Shown: in pieces, positions 55,497-64,000 of the stretch | Layout of the letters: every line of letters begins with the position of its first letter | Numbering within the stretch: position 1 is the stretch's first letter | Assembly: GCA_030252795.1 (NCBI GenBank) | Contig: CP127080.1 | Coordinates: forward strand, 818,501 to 882,500 | Reading direction: 5' to 3' | Length of the DNA stretch: 64,000 nucleotides | Origin: Porticoccaceae bacterium LTM1 | GTDB taxonomy: Bacteria; Pseudomonadota; Gammaproteobacteria; Pseudomonadales; Porticoccaceae | The notes under the pieces: model-generated | What the model saw: only the letters and a program-made list of their open reading frames with translations | Told to the model about the DNA's origin: nothing | Database searches by the model: none | Position numbers and translations under genes: made by a program

Positions 55497-58400
55497 ATGT
55501 TTAAGTTTAAGAAAACCATACTCGCAGTATCTGTCTCAGCGGCACTGTTTGGTCAGGTGGCGCTAGCAGCCGTGACTGAAAAAGACATCCAGTCGGCCAT
55601 CAGCAATGTGGGCGGGATCGCCAGTGAACAGATCGACGCGCTGTATAACAAGTCCATCATCGAAGAGATGGACATTGAAAAAACCATCAAATTGCTGACC
55701 CGGTATGGCTCTGAGAGCAAGCATGGCAAATCGACACGTGCCAATGCCTACCTGACGGCGGCTCATATGGAGTGGCGTTACGGTCGCCCGGATAATGCCC
55801 TGAAATTTGCCGACCAGGCGTTGGGCTTGAACAAAAGCGCAGATGGTTTGTTGCTGAAAGCACGTCTTTTGGATGCCAAAGGGCAAGCCGGGGACGCCGC
55901 CAAGATTTACCAACAGGCATTTGCCAAAACCACCAGTCCGGAAGAAAAAGAGTTTATCCAGATTCGCCTGACCATGATCGACAGTGCGGACAATGCAGAT
56001 GCCCTGATCAAACTGGCTGGCAAGCGGGACCAGGAGTTTAAAAACCGCGCAGCGGTCGTCCTGGCCCTGTTGGGTTACCAGCAGGAAGCGATTGAACTGT
56101 ATGGCGTGGAAGAAAACGCTGCCAAACCCTATCTGCAGCACATCCGTCTGGCGGACTGGGCGATTAAGGGCAAAGACTACGATTTGGCCCAGCAGCAGGC
56201 ATGGCAAGCTTATCAAACCGCTGGCGCCAGTTATAACGCCCGCTACGCGATTGCGGTATTGCTGGAATCCTATCGTGAGGCCGAAAAGCTCGCTGATGCG
56301 GAAAAGCTGCTGGCCAAACACCATGACGATCCCGAGCTGCAGCAGGCGCATATTGATGTATTGATTGAACTCAATCGCTATGACGACGCAATCACCCTGT
56401 TCAAAAAAGCCAATGCCGAAGAGATGGATGTAACACTGCGTCAACGATTGCTGCAGTTATATCTGTCGGCCAACCGTCCCGACGACATGGTTGCTGAATA
56501 TCGTCAGCTGATTAAAGAAGAGCCACATCAGTCCAGCTGGTACAAAGGACTTGCGTCCCATTTTATGAACATCGGTGAGCCTGAGCAGGCGAAACAGGTG
56601 TGGACACAGCTTAATAATAACAACCAGCAGCACATCTTTACCCTGATTGAAGGCGCCGAGGCGATGATCAATATGGGTATGCGCGACCAGGCGATGGCAA
56701 TGGTTGAAGCCCATAAAGCAGATAAAGAAGCCTATGTGGCGGCGCACATGTTCCTTTTTGAAGCGCATCTGGATGCTGCGGAAAACGATGCTGCCACCCA
56801 AACTCTGGAACAGCTGGTGGCCATGCTGCCGGAGCGCTCTGCCGAATTGAAAGATGTGGCGGATGCCTATGAACGTCTCGGTCGCCCTGAAAAAGCACTG
56901 GCGATTTTTGAAGACCTGAGTAAAACCGCTGGCGGTCTTGGCTATGACGAGCGCATGCGCATGGCCTGGTTGAACAGCGTTAATAACAATAAGGCCAAAG
57001 CACTGGAGCTCTACCAGCAGTTGTGGGTCGATGTGGCCAGCCCGGCGCGTCGCAGTTTTATTGAGGCGCAAATGTTATTGACTGCCGCTGAGCTGAACTC
57101 GTTAGGCGATATGGTGGTGGGTCTGGAAGACAAATTGTTCGCCGGAACTGCCAATAAAAACGATATCGATCTGCTGGTACGAATTTATGTCGAAGCCAAT
57201 GATCAGTTCTCCGCGATCGATGTGATCGATGAGTATTCGCGCAGAAATAACCTGCCAGAAGTGGAACGCCTGAACCAACTGTCACGCATTTACATGATCC
57301 TTGAGGATTTCGACGCGTATGACAAGGTACTGCGCAAACTGGCGGAGGCTGAACCGGAGTTTCGTGAAGACCACCTGCGTGGAATTATTCTGAATCTTTT
57401 ATCCAATAATGTTTCCTTAAGCAAGGAAGAGCGGCTTGTTGAGGTAAACAGTCTCATTGAACAGCTCAAAGAAGTAGGTGGCGAAGAGGTCAGCGGCGAG
57501 TTTGAGGCCGGTGTAATGAGCCTCGGTGGCTATCAGGATAAAGCCATTGAAAGCTATCGCAAAGCCTTGGCCCAATATCCTTCGCATGCTGACAACCTGT
57601 TGTTGATGGCTGATTTAATGAAAGAAAATGGCCGTATCGCAGAGGCGGTGGCCATGCTGCAATATGTGGCTGAGCATGCGGATGGTGACAACGAATTTGT
57701 GGTGGCCATCGATGGCATCATCAACATGATTGGTGGGCGTAGATTTGGCCAGGTATTGGAAGAGAATGTACAGAACACCTTTCAGTGGGCCCACCGCATT
57801 ATCCTGGAGCGGATTACTGCGCGTAAGGAAAAGTTCTATCTCTATACCCTGCTATCCGAAATTGCCAATGAAACCCGAGACAATAAAGCGGAGTTTGTGG
57901 CCGTAGAAAATTCGTTGGCACCAGCAGATATTCGCCGCTCATCTATTTTAAGAGAACTGATCACGCTATCCACGCAAGGTTACAATCCAACCGGTGGAGC
58001 GCGTGCAGGGGATGAAGAGCGCAAGCTGATTTACGGTCGTCGCCTGATTGGCCTGGGCCAGGAGCTTCCTCCGGAAATCTATATTGATTTGGGCAATTCC
58101 CTGTTGGCCAAAGAAGATCTGTTGGGTGCTGAAAAAGCGTTCGATATGATCACCGATATCACTGGCATGCTCGATACGGATCAGATCAAGGCAGAAGCGT
58201 TTCTGAAAGCCGGGCATCTGGATCAGGCGTTGGCGTATTTTAACTCTGCCCTTAACCGTAATCTGAATAACCTGGAACTGTTGGGTCAAACAGCGGTTTT
58301 GCGGGAGCGCAATAATCAGGACCAGATTGCCAATAACTGGTATTGGCGTGCTCTGGAGAACGTGCTGCGCGAGCAAAAAACGTCGCTGAAAAATGCGGTG

Positions 58401-61400
58401 AAAGCCAGTCCTGAAGAACTGATGTTTGGTCGAGCGCGAGACACCTCGGTAACCCGCAGCTATAACACGCATTTCGAAAATCTGGTACAGGGTTTGTTAA
58501 TTACCTGGCCAAAGGACAAGAGTCTGGCGGAAAAACGGGTAAAAGCCATTATTGATATGGTAAACAAAGAGCTCGTGACCGTTAAAAAGCTGATTGCAGA
58601 AGACCACCAATTGCCGTTGGCGCAGTACTCCCGTTTGGATCATATGGCCAAGTTTGGTCGCCGCGTGGCTGAGGCAACGGATAATCGTAAACTGGCTGAA
58701 ACGATTGATCGTGCAGTGCTGGATATCTTTGCCGATGATAAAGACTATGCAGAAAAAATTGCCAAATTTTACAGTCAGTGGGGCGCTGCCAAACAACTTG
58801 GAATGGTGGAAAAAATAACAGATCGTATTCATCCGCTGTACAGTTTCACACAATCTGACTCTGTTCTGGAGCGAGGCTTTAAAGAGGCCAAGTTCGATAA
58901 AGATGTCACTGCCAGCGTGCGCTATGCACTCCTGCTACAAGACAGAAAAGCGGCAGAGGATCTGCTGGTGAACCTGGTCCGACAGGGGAAGTTAATTAAA
59001 GCTTTTCAAAGTGGCAAAATACTATTGGATGAGACCGGTTTCCGCCGGGTAATCGGTTCCAATCTAAAATCCGACGCTGAAACCAAAAAAGCACTGTTTG
59101 AGTTAGCCAGGCAGGATGCCAAACTTTTTGAACAAGTGGAGACTCTGTTGGGGCGTCAATTGCTCAGTGGTGAAGATCTATACGAACTAAGCCGTAATGC
59201 TACTAGTGAGAATGGCTCAAACCCAATGATGCGTTTTAATTATGGTGGGCAAGATAAATTTAATGACTTGCTGATACAGCGGATCTCTACAGATCAATAT
59301 GTCCAGTATGCCTGCGATAAAATCATGGTGGCAAAACCGGCTCAATTTATGGCAGCTCCTGGCATGGTTGAATTGAAATCTATGTTCCGTATGTCTCTCA
59401 ATGAGACACAACGAAATAACTTGCTCGAGGCTGGTAAACGTTATCTGGGGACAATCGACTTTAAAGTGGATTATATGAAATCCCAGGTAGTACAGTTGAT
59501 AGTTTTGGATTCAGATCCTGGTAATCAGCCTCTGATGATTCAATTCGCTCAATTGTTAGATAGTAAATTGGGAGATGACAGTAATCTTGCTGAAGCGGTC
59601 AAGTTGTATTTTTCAGGTAACAAAATAGATTCTTACCTGAAGTTTTCTGCGAATAAAGACCAATTTTGGATGCTAAGCTATATTCAATATTTTTCGAATG
59701 AATTTGCCGATATTTGTGATGAGACAGTTAAAAAGTTGATCGATGGAGAAGCTGTTTCCAAAGAATTGGCGAAGGCTATTTATGAAACTAAGTATGAAAA
59801 TCGATTTGGCAGTAAGCCAGATGATCAATACTCGGTATTAAAAGGGATGATCAAACTGTTCCCTGAGGAAAGTAATTACAGGGTTCAGGTTTTGCAATTT
59901 TACGTCAGGAATGGGCAGAATTCTGAAGTTGAGAAGCAACTGCATATTTTGAAAAATTACCCCAATGGTGATGGGATATTGGCAAAGGCTACTTTGGTTG
60001 AGTTGTATAAAAAGCAGGGTCTCTATACCAAGGCGTTAACTGAAGCTACATCAGGCTCGATCAACCTCTTGACAGAAGAGGGTAAAAAAGAGCTGGAAAG
60101 TAGTATTAAAAATGCAGGGAAAAATACAGGTCGCAGGCAATACAGTTTGGCAGCATTGTATCAACAACTTAAATTGACTGATGAAGCCGGACGTGTGCGC
60201 AATAGTCAAAACGTTGTGCAGGCTGCTTTCATATTGCAACAAAGAGGAGTCAATGGAAGTAACGGTTTCTCTGAGTTGGCAAAACTGTTATTAAATGAAG
60301 ATTACGATAAAGCCCGTATTGAACTACGTCGAATCTGGCGCGGTTTCTATGCCCCTCAGGAAGGTAGAATGTCCTGGTATCGTGGTGGTCACAATAGCTT
60401 ATACCAAGCGCTGTTAACGGCTCCTCTGGAAATAAAGGAACCTCAGGATGGTTCCAGTCAGCCTGGCAATCAAGCTAAGGAATCCACTAAGGATGAATCA
60501 CTTCAGAATAATGGAAAGCAATCAAAAGAGCTTCTGGTCGATGTATTGATTAAAGCGCCTTTCGTGATTGAGGAGTTGAATTCTTACCTTAAAGCGCTAA
60601 ATCCGGAGGATCGTCGTCATGCCCATGAATTGTATCTGCTGTTGGCTCGCGCCAACAAAGAGCAGGGAGTGCTGGGCAATGAGCTGGCAAAACTTGATAC
60701 TAAAGCCGATAGACGGGATCTAAATGAGCATGACTTAAATTGCTATCTCGCTATGATGGATGTCGCCGAGACGGCGGTTAGTGACGACACATTGGATGCC
60801 CTGAAAGAAATTTCCAAAAATATTCCAGCGCCAACAGATTTTCAAAGCTTGGCACTGGCAAAAGTATTTGCTCGCGCTGGATCCCATAAGTTGGCGAAAC
60901 AGTATTTTATGAATTTGGCGGTCAACCAGTTCAGCGGAAATGACGATCCGTATCAGCAGCAGGAAGCATTTGTTAGCTTGATTACTCTTCTTGAAGAGGC
61001 TGGCAAGCTATTGCCAAAAGCAACCACAGAAGAACTGACTGTTGAGCTGGAAAAAATTGCTCGACTTGGTGTGGATTCCGAAGATGCACAGGTGTTGGTC
61101 GATGCATTTGCATTGAGCGCAGTGGCAATAGCATCGAGTTATCAGGATGATGACAAGTTGCTGAATCAAATTGATCCGGGATTAATGGAGAATGTTGATT
61201 TAGTAGATGGGAATAAGCAGAACAGCTCCAAGCTAATTGGTCAAATTTTAGTAATGTTGAAAATGCAACAATACGATAATGCTTGGCAAGGGATGAAAAA
61301 TCTGTTGACTAACTATGAGTCAATTAACATCACAGATAACAGTGATTCTGCCTTGTCGAATCAATTTGTGAACAATCAAAAGCTTCTGGGTTTTGCGAAA

Positions 61401-62018
61401 ATATTAGGCGTGTCTGTTGTAGTTAATGATCCGAGGAGAAATCCTGTAAGTGGACGGTCGATTATTAACGACAGCTGGGATCAAATTGTGGGTGACCAGG
61501 AAGATGTATGGTTGGAAGTGTTGGAAACAGGTATCTTGGGTGCATTGTCAAACAGTGAGTTAGAGCAAGAACGTGTGGCTGATCTTGGGTTGGCTTTGAT
61601 TGAAGAGTGGCAAAAACGGGAGCAAAAACAAAAAGCATCCGAATTGATAAATTCCCTCTCCATGCAAATGAGTAGTAATCAAACCATTTACTCAACCAAG
61701 CAGTGGGGCAAGCTGGTGAGCGTTGCCCAGAAATTGGACGTAACTTTGAGTGATCAGGTGAGCAAATATATTGTTGCAAACGATTTGATTAGCATTGAAA
61801 AGCAGGCTGAATTGTTAAAAGGACTTCAGGAACGGAAAGATTCAGTTGTGGCTTTAAATTCTGCCAAAGCCATGATGGCAGGGGCCGAGAGTCTGGAGCT
61901 TATGGTTGAACTGGAAAAATTGGCCAAAAAAGCCGGTGAAACCGGTTACGCTGAGCAGCTAAGTGGCAAGATTCGCGAGCAACAGAGTGCCAAGGAAAAA
62001 CTGGAAAAATCTGCATAA
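55497..62018 (+). CDS. Giant exported helical-repeat (TPR-like) protein
   Basis: A 2173-residue protein in one uninterrupted frame. A signal peptide (about 1-26, ending VALAA) implies export to the periplasm. TPR-like helical pairs recur throughout, for example RPDNALKFADQALGLNKSAD, RLGRPEKALAIFEDLSKTAG, YQDKAIESYRKALAQYPSHA and AGHLDQALAYFNSALNRNLN. Repeats become less regular after about residue 1230. The C-terminus (about 2120-2173) is a charged coiled coil. No enzymatic motif is seen. Base composition changes inside the gene: 56041-56160 is 58% G+C and 59761-59880 is 36% by direct count. It may be a large periplasmic scaffold or client-binding part of the MoxR system; this is inferred from position only. 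Confidence 0.8.
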   Translation: MFKFKKTILAVSVSAALFGQVALAAVTEKDIQSAISNVGGIASEQIDALYNKSIIEEMDIEKTIKLLTRYGSESKHGKSTRANAYLTAAHMEWRYGRPDNALKFADQALGLNKSADGLLLKARLLDAKGQAGDAAKIYQQAFAKTTSPEEKEFIQIRLTMIDSADNADALIKLAGKRDQEFKNRAAVVLALLGYQQEAIELYGVEENAAKPYLQHIRLADWAIKGKDYDLAQQQAWQAYQTAGASYNARYAIAVLLESYREAEKLADAEKLLAKHHDDPELQQAHIDVLIELNRYDDAITLFKKANAEEMDVTLRQRLLQLYLSANRPDDMVAEYRQLIKEEPHQSSWYKGLASHFMNIGEPEQAKQVWTQLNNNNQQHIFTLIEGAEAMINMGMRDQAMAMVEAHKADKEAYVAAHMFLFEAHLDAAENDAATQTLEQLVAMLPERSAELKDVADAYERLGRPEKALAIFEDLSKTAGGLGYDERMRMAWLNSVNNNKAKALELYQQLWVDVASPARRSFIEAQMLLTAAELNSLGDMVVGLEDKLFAGTANKNDIDLLVRIYVEANDQFSAIDVIDEYSRRNNLPEVERLNQLSRIYMILEDFDAYDKVLRKLAEAEPEFREDHLRGIILNLLSNNVSLSKEERLVEVNSLIEQLKEVGGEEVSGEFEAGVMSLGGYQDKAIESYRKALAQYPSHADNLLLMADLMKENGRIAEAVAMLQYVAEHADGDNEFVVAIDGIINMIGGRRFGQVLEENVQNTFQWAHRIILERITARKEKFYLYTLLSEIANETRDNKAEFVAVENSLAPADIRRSSILRELITLSTQGYNPTGGARAGDEERKLIYGRRLIGLGQELPPEIYIDLGNSLLAKEDLLGAEKAFDMITDITGMLDTDQIKAEAFLKAGHLDQALAYFNSALNRNLNNLELLGQTAVLRERNNQDQIANNWYWRALENVLREQKTSLKNAVKASPEELMFGRARDTSVTRSYNTHFENLVQGLLITWPKDKSLAEKRVKAIIDMVNKELVTVKKLIAEDHQLPLAQYSRLDHMAKFGRRVAEATDNRKLAETIDRAVLDIFADDKDYAEKIAKFYSQWGAAKQLGMVEKITDRIHPLYSFTQSDSVLERGFKEAKFDKDVTASVRYALLLQDRKAAEDLLVNLVRQGKLIKAFQSGKILLDETGFRRVIGSNLKSDAETKKALFELARQDAKLFEQVETLLGRQLLSGEDLYELSRNATSENGSNPMMRFNYGGQDKFNDLLIQRISTDQYVQYACDKIMVAKPAQFMAAPGMVELKSMFRMSLNETQRNNLLEAGKRYLGTIDFKVDYMKSQVVQLIVLDSDPGNQPLMIQFAQLLDSKLGDDSNLAEAVKLYFSGNKIDSYLKFSANKDQFWMLSYIQYFSNEFADICDETVKKLIDGEAVSKELAKAIYETKYENRFGSKPDDQYSVLKGMIKLFPEESNYRVQVLQFYVRNGQNSEVEKQLHILKNYPNGDGILAKATLVELYKKQGLYTKALTEATSGSINLLTEEGKKELESSIKNAGKNTGRRQYSLAALYQQLKLTDEAGRVRNSQNVVQAAFILQQRGVNGSNGFSELAKLLLNEDYDKARIELRRIWRGFYAPQEGRMSWYRGGHNSLYQALLTAPLEIKEPQDGSSQPGNQAKESTKDESLQNNGKQSKELLVDVLIKAPFVIEELNSYLKALNPEDRRHAHELYLLLARANKEQGVLGNELAKLDTKADRRDLNEHDLNCYLAMMDVAETAVSDDTLDALKEISKNIPAPTDFQSLALAKVFARAGSHKLAKQYFMNLAVNQFSGNDDPYQQQEAFVSLITLLEEAGKLLPKATTEELTVELEKIARLGVDSEDAQVLVDAFALSAVAIASSYQDDDKLLNQIDPGLMENVDLVDGNKQNSSKLIGQILVMLKMQQYDNAWQGMKNLLTNYESINITDNSDSALSNQFVNNQKLLGFAKILGVSVVVNDPRRNPVSGRSIINDSWDQIVGDQEDVWLEVLETGILGALSNSELEQERVADLGLALIEEWQKREQKQKASELINSLSMQMSSNQTIYSTKQWGKLVSVAQKLDVTLSDQVSKYIVANDLISIEKQAELLKGLQERKDSVVALNSAKAMMAGAESLELMVELEKLAKKAGETGYAEQLSGKIREQQSAKEKLEKSA

Positions 62019-62085
62019 AAATTGGGAGGTGGCAGTTTTGATTTCATGAATTCAGCTGCCATTTCACTCAACAGAGGAAAAAAAT

Positions 62086-63150
62086 ATGTTGAATAAAAGC
62101 TTGAAAGTTGTAACTTCGATTGCGTTGATGCTGCTGGTGAGTTCTGCATTTGCCAAGAAAGATGCACCTTGGATTACGGATATGGAGCAGGCCAAGAAAA
62201 TCGCTAAGGCCGAAGGAAAAAGCATCTTCATGTTTTTTACCGGTTCTGACTGGTGTGGCTGGTGTATCAAGCTGGATGAAGAGGTATTGTCCCATGATGA
62301 ATTTCTGGATTACGCCAAAGAAAAGCTGGTGTTGGTGGAGCTAGACTTCCCTCAGGATGAGAGCCTCGTAACTGAGGAGCAGAGAGATCACAATGAGAAA
62401 TGGAAGGACGTGTTTCAGCCAAGAGGTTATCCCACTGTTTACCTGACCGACGCCTCTGCACAGGCCTATGCCCAGACAGGTTATCAGGCAGGTGGGCCGC
62501 AGGCATACATTGAGCATCTGGAAAGCTTTGTCGCTCAGAAAACTGCTGTGGAGGAGTTGACAGAGAAAGCGCTTCAGGCCAGTGGCATGGAAAAAGTAAC
62601 CCTTCTGGATGAGCTTCTCACAAAGGGTGGAAAACTCGTTAGTGGTAAAAGTGATTTGATGGCAGAAATTCTTGCGTTGACCAAAGGCAAAGACGAAGCG
62701 ATGTACAATAAATACCGCATGCTCAAAGGCGGCCAAGATTTAGTCGATGGCGCCGATGCCTTGATGAACAGCGATAAGAGTGCAGACCAAAAGCTCAAGG
62801 GTATGCTTGAGCTGTTTGCTGCAAACAGTTTTGTAAAGGAGGGTGAGGCTCTGGAAGGCTTCCTGCAGAATAACCTGGCATCAGCATTTCCTATGGCCGG
62901 TAAAGCAGATCAGGGCGTGGAGTTCTTTGGCGAAAAGGCATCAGATGAAAGTTATGACCTGCCAATGCGTCAAATGTTTACCGTCATGCAAGGTTTTATG
63001 TATGCAGAAACCGGTGATGAAGAGAAAGCTGTTGAGCTTGTGGATGAGGCCATAGATATGGATCCGGATACCCTGGAAGAACATCTGGATAGCTTATACG
63101 GACAAATTCGCAAAATTCTCCAGCGTCGCAAATTACAGGTTGCGCCATAA
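62086..63150 (+). CDS. Exported thioredoxin-like protein with CGWC motif
   Basis: A 354-residue protein with a signal peptide (about 1-23, ending SAFA). A thioredoxin-like domain follows (about 28-155) with GSDWCGWCIKL, so Cys57 and Cys60 form the redox pair, and RGYPTVYL supplies the cis-Pro loop. The remaining 200 residues are helical and end in a TPR-like unit (EEKAVELVDEAIDMDPDTLE). Periplasmic redox work is likely, perhaps on disulfides of the neighbouring exported proteins, but the direction (oxidase, reductase or isomerase) is unknown. agagga precedes the ATG, and the gap from the giant gene is 67 bases with no terminator. Confidence 0.85.
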   Translation: MLNKSLKVVTSIALMLLVSSAFAKKDAPWITDMEQAKKIAKAEGKSIFMFFTGSDWCGWCIKLDEEVLSHDEFLDYAKEKLVLVELDFPQDESLVTEEQRDHNEKWKDVFQPRGYPTVYLTDASAQAYAQTGYQAGGPQAYIEHLESFVAQKTAVEELTEKALQASGMEKVTLLDELLTKGGKLVSGKSDLMAEILALTKGKDEAMYNKYRMLKGGQDLVDGADALMNSDKSADQKLKGMLELFAANSFVKEGEALEGFLQNNLASAFPMAGKADQGVEFFGEKASDESYDLPMRQMFTVMQGFMYAETGDEEKAVELVDEAIDMDPDTLEEHLDSLYGQIRKILQRRKLQVAP

Positions 63151-63173
63151 GAGGTTAGTAACATTACAGGTAT

Positions 63174-63202
63174 AAAAAGGGAGCTTTTTAGCTCCCTTTT
63201 TA
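63174..63202 (+). terminator. Intrinsic terminator closing the MoxR-vWA run
   Basis: Stem aaaaagggagct/agctccctttt with a short T loop and a T-run, 24 bases after the thioredoxin-like stop. Confidence 0.92.
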
Positions 63203-63725
63203 TTTATAGGAGCGGGTTGAGCAGCGAACCATGCTAACAGCCGACGCAATAGCGGCCCTATTAATAACACTCGATACCCTCCGAAACCAGTAATCTCACC
63301 TCGCAGTTACCGCCCACGCAATATAGCCCGATTTACATAGTGCTCTAAGAGGCTGTTCATTCAATTTTGGGGTAACTCCAAAAATTAGAAAGGCGGAGTG
63401 GTGATAAGTTTAATAATTTCAATGAGTTAGATGTTTATTGGTCTTGATTTGAGTGAGCTTAAGGGGGGGGCGGCCTTATTTCAATGTTCTTGCCAACTTT
63501 TCTAGAGCTACTATATATCTAAGACCAACTAACAGCTTAATACGTATGTGCAGCAGTTACATGATATACGGAAATACCGCTATAGACGCTCCCGAGAGTA
63601 GGTTGGTCAATTGCATAGCCGATTACACTTGGCGTAATTAATTTTCAAAAACTTTCAAAAAAGTGAGGGAAGGTCGAATTTCAAACGTGCTCTCCATGCT
63701 TAGATGTGTCCGCAGGGAGACTAAA
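63203..63725. other. Gene-free region before the second sigma factor
   Basis: No gene is supported in these 523 bases. Visible features are a small inverted repeat (ttttgg/ccaaaa near 63366-63387), a run of eight Gs (63463-63470) and the sequence tagagctactatatatct (63503-63520), which is nearly repeated at 45053-45070. A short open frame (63453-63641) has no ribosome-binding site and no recognisable product. The promoter of the following sigma gene should lie in the last 100 bases. Confidence 0.5.
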
Positions 63726-64000
63726 GTGAAGTTCGCAGAATCCGCGATGAGAAAGGTTATTGATATTAATGGTCGAAAGCCTGAGTCAAACGATCAGGTA
63801 TTAGAGCGACTGTTCAGTGAGCATATTGGGGCACTCCGTGGCTTCATTCGCATGCGGCTGGGCGTCGGAGAAGATCTTGATGACGTCATTCAGGAGGTGT
63901 TTGCACGCCTTGCAAGACTGGATAACCTGGCAGAACGTTTGCCTATTGATGGTGAAAGTAATCGTTCTTATCTGTTTGCTGTTGCGAACAATCTAGTGGT
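63726..64000 (+). CDS. ECF sigma-70 factor, N-terminal part (runs off the window)
   Basis: From a GTG at 63726 the frame stays open to the window edge for 91 codons. It reads LERLFSEHIGALRGFIRMRL, then DLDDVIQEVFARLARLDN and RSYLFAVANNLVV, matching sigma region 2 of FecI-like ECF factors. ggag lies six bases before the GTG, which decides the start; an in-frame ATG at 63747 is the alternative. Region 4 is beyond the window. It resembles the sigma factor at 39546, suggesting a second cell-surface signalling locus to the right. Confidence 0.85.
   Translation, partial: MKFAESAMRKVIDINGRKPESNDQVLERLFSEHIGALRGFIRMRLGVGEDLDDVIQEVFARLARLDNLAERLPIDGESNRSYLFAVANNLV

Noticed and set aside
55497-62018. 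Possibility that the giant gene is two genes fused by an error
   Set aside because: The frame is continuous with helical-repeat character on both sides of the composition shift, and no internal signal peptide or strong ribosome-binding site was seen at the boundary.
63453-63641. 62-codon open frame after the MoxR run
   Set aside because: It starts at the end of a G-run, lacks a ribosome-binding site and has atypical composition.

Overview
The window looks like chromosomal DNA of a gammaproteobacterium, most likely a marine Pseudomonadales/Cellvibrionales-type organism. The best evidence is gene order: orn-queG-nnr-tsaE-amidase-mutL-miaA-hfq-hflX-hflK-hflC-DUF2065-hisZ-purA follows the order I know from Pseudomonas. 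MutL carries the endonuclease motif expected in a lineage without MutH. No rRNA, tRNA, CRISPR array, prophage or transposase gene was seen. The placement is inferred from synteny and protein resemblance, not from a database search.

Layout. (1) 1-23.2 kb is conserved housekeeping DNA: the end of aroK, aroB, hemE, a degenerate HD-GYP protein, psd, rhdA, rsgA, an MscS-like channel, orn, and then the queG-to-purA block for queuosine, NAD(P)HX repair, t6A, cell-wall amidase, mismatch repair, i6A, Hfq, HflX/K/C, HisZ and PurA. (2) 23.2-25.6 kb holds a TauE-like permease, an Ala/Ser-rich secreted protein of unknown function, and a frameshifted duplicate of that protein's tail with its own terminator. 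(3) 25.6-38.7 kb is an assimilatory sulfate-reduction island: cysN and cysD leftward, cysE, cysJ and cysI rightward, cysB leftward, then cysG, cysK, cysH and a TauE-like permease rightward. CysH is the Fe-S type that reduces APS, and CysN carries a vestigial C-terminal APS kinase without its P-loop. Together these suggest the PAPS branch has been abandoned. (4) 38.9-45.2 kb has a YbaK-like deacylase, an ECF sigma / FecR / STN-TonB receptor triad (cell-surface signalling) and a globin.

(5) 45.7-63.2 kb is the most unusual part: one co-directional run of eight genes. Its core is a MoxR AAA+ ATPase, a DUF58 protein, a BatA-like membrane protein and a double von Willebrand A / amidotransferase-like membrane protein. 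Around this core are a secreted protein with two degenerate retropepsin-like lobes, a membrane protein with a long charged disordered tail, a 2173-residue exported helical-repeat protein whose base composition changes abruptly part-way through, and an exported CGWC thioredoxin-like protein. I read this as a MoxR-vWA chaperone/assembly machine of the envelope with lineage-specific periplasmic parts. It is the best candidate here for an undescribed system. A second ECF sigma gene starts at 63726 and runs off the window.

Small repeats are frequent between genes. Four palindromic or terminal-inverted-repeat elements of about 70-270 bp lie at 69-338, 8697-8800, 38785-38854 and 45091-45225, and a long hairpin separates cysJ from cysI. 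Two dispersed palindromic families, one starting gtcatcctgagc and one gtcattcccgcg, recur at 37.0, 45.1, 49.9-50.0, 52.7 and 55.4 kb, including three junctions inside the MoxR run. With no transposase in the window, any mobility would have to be supplied in trans.
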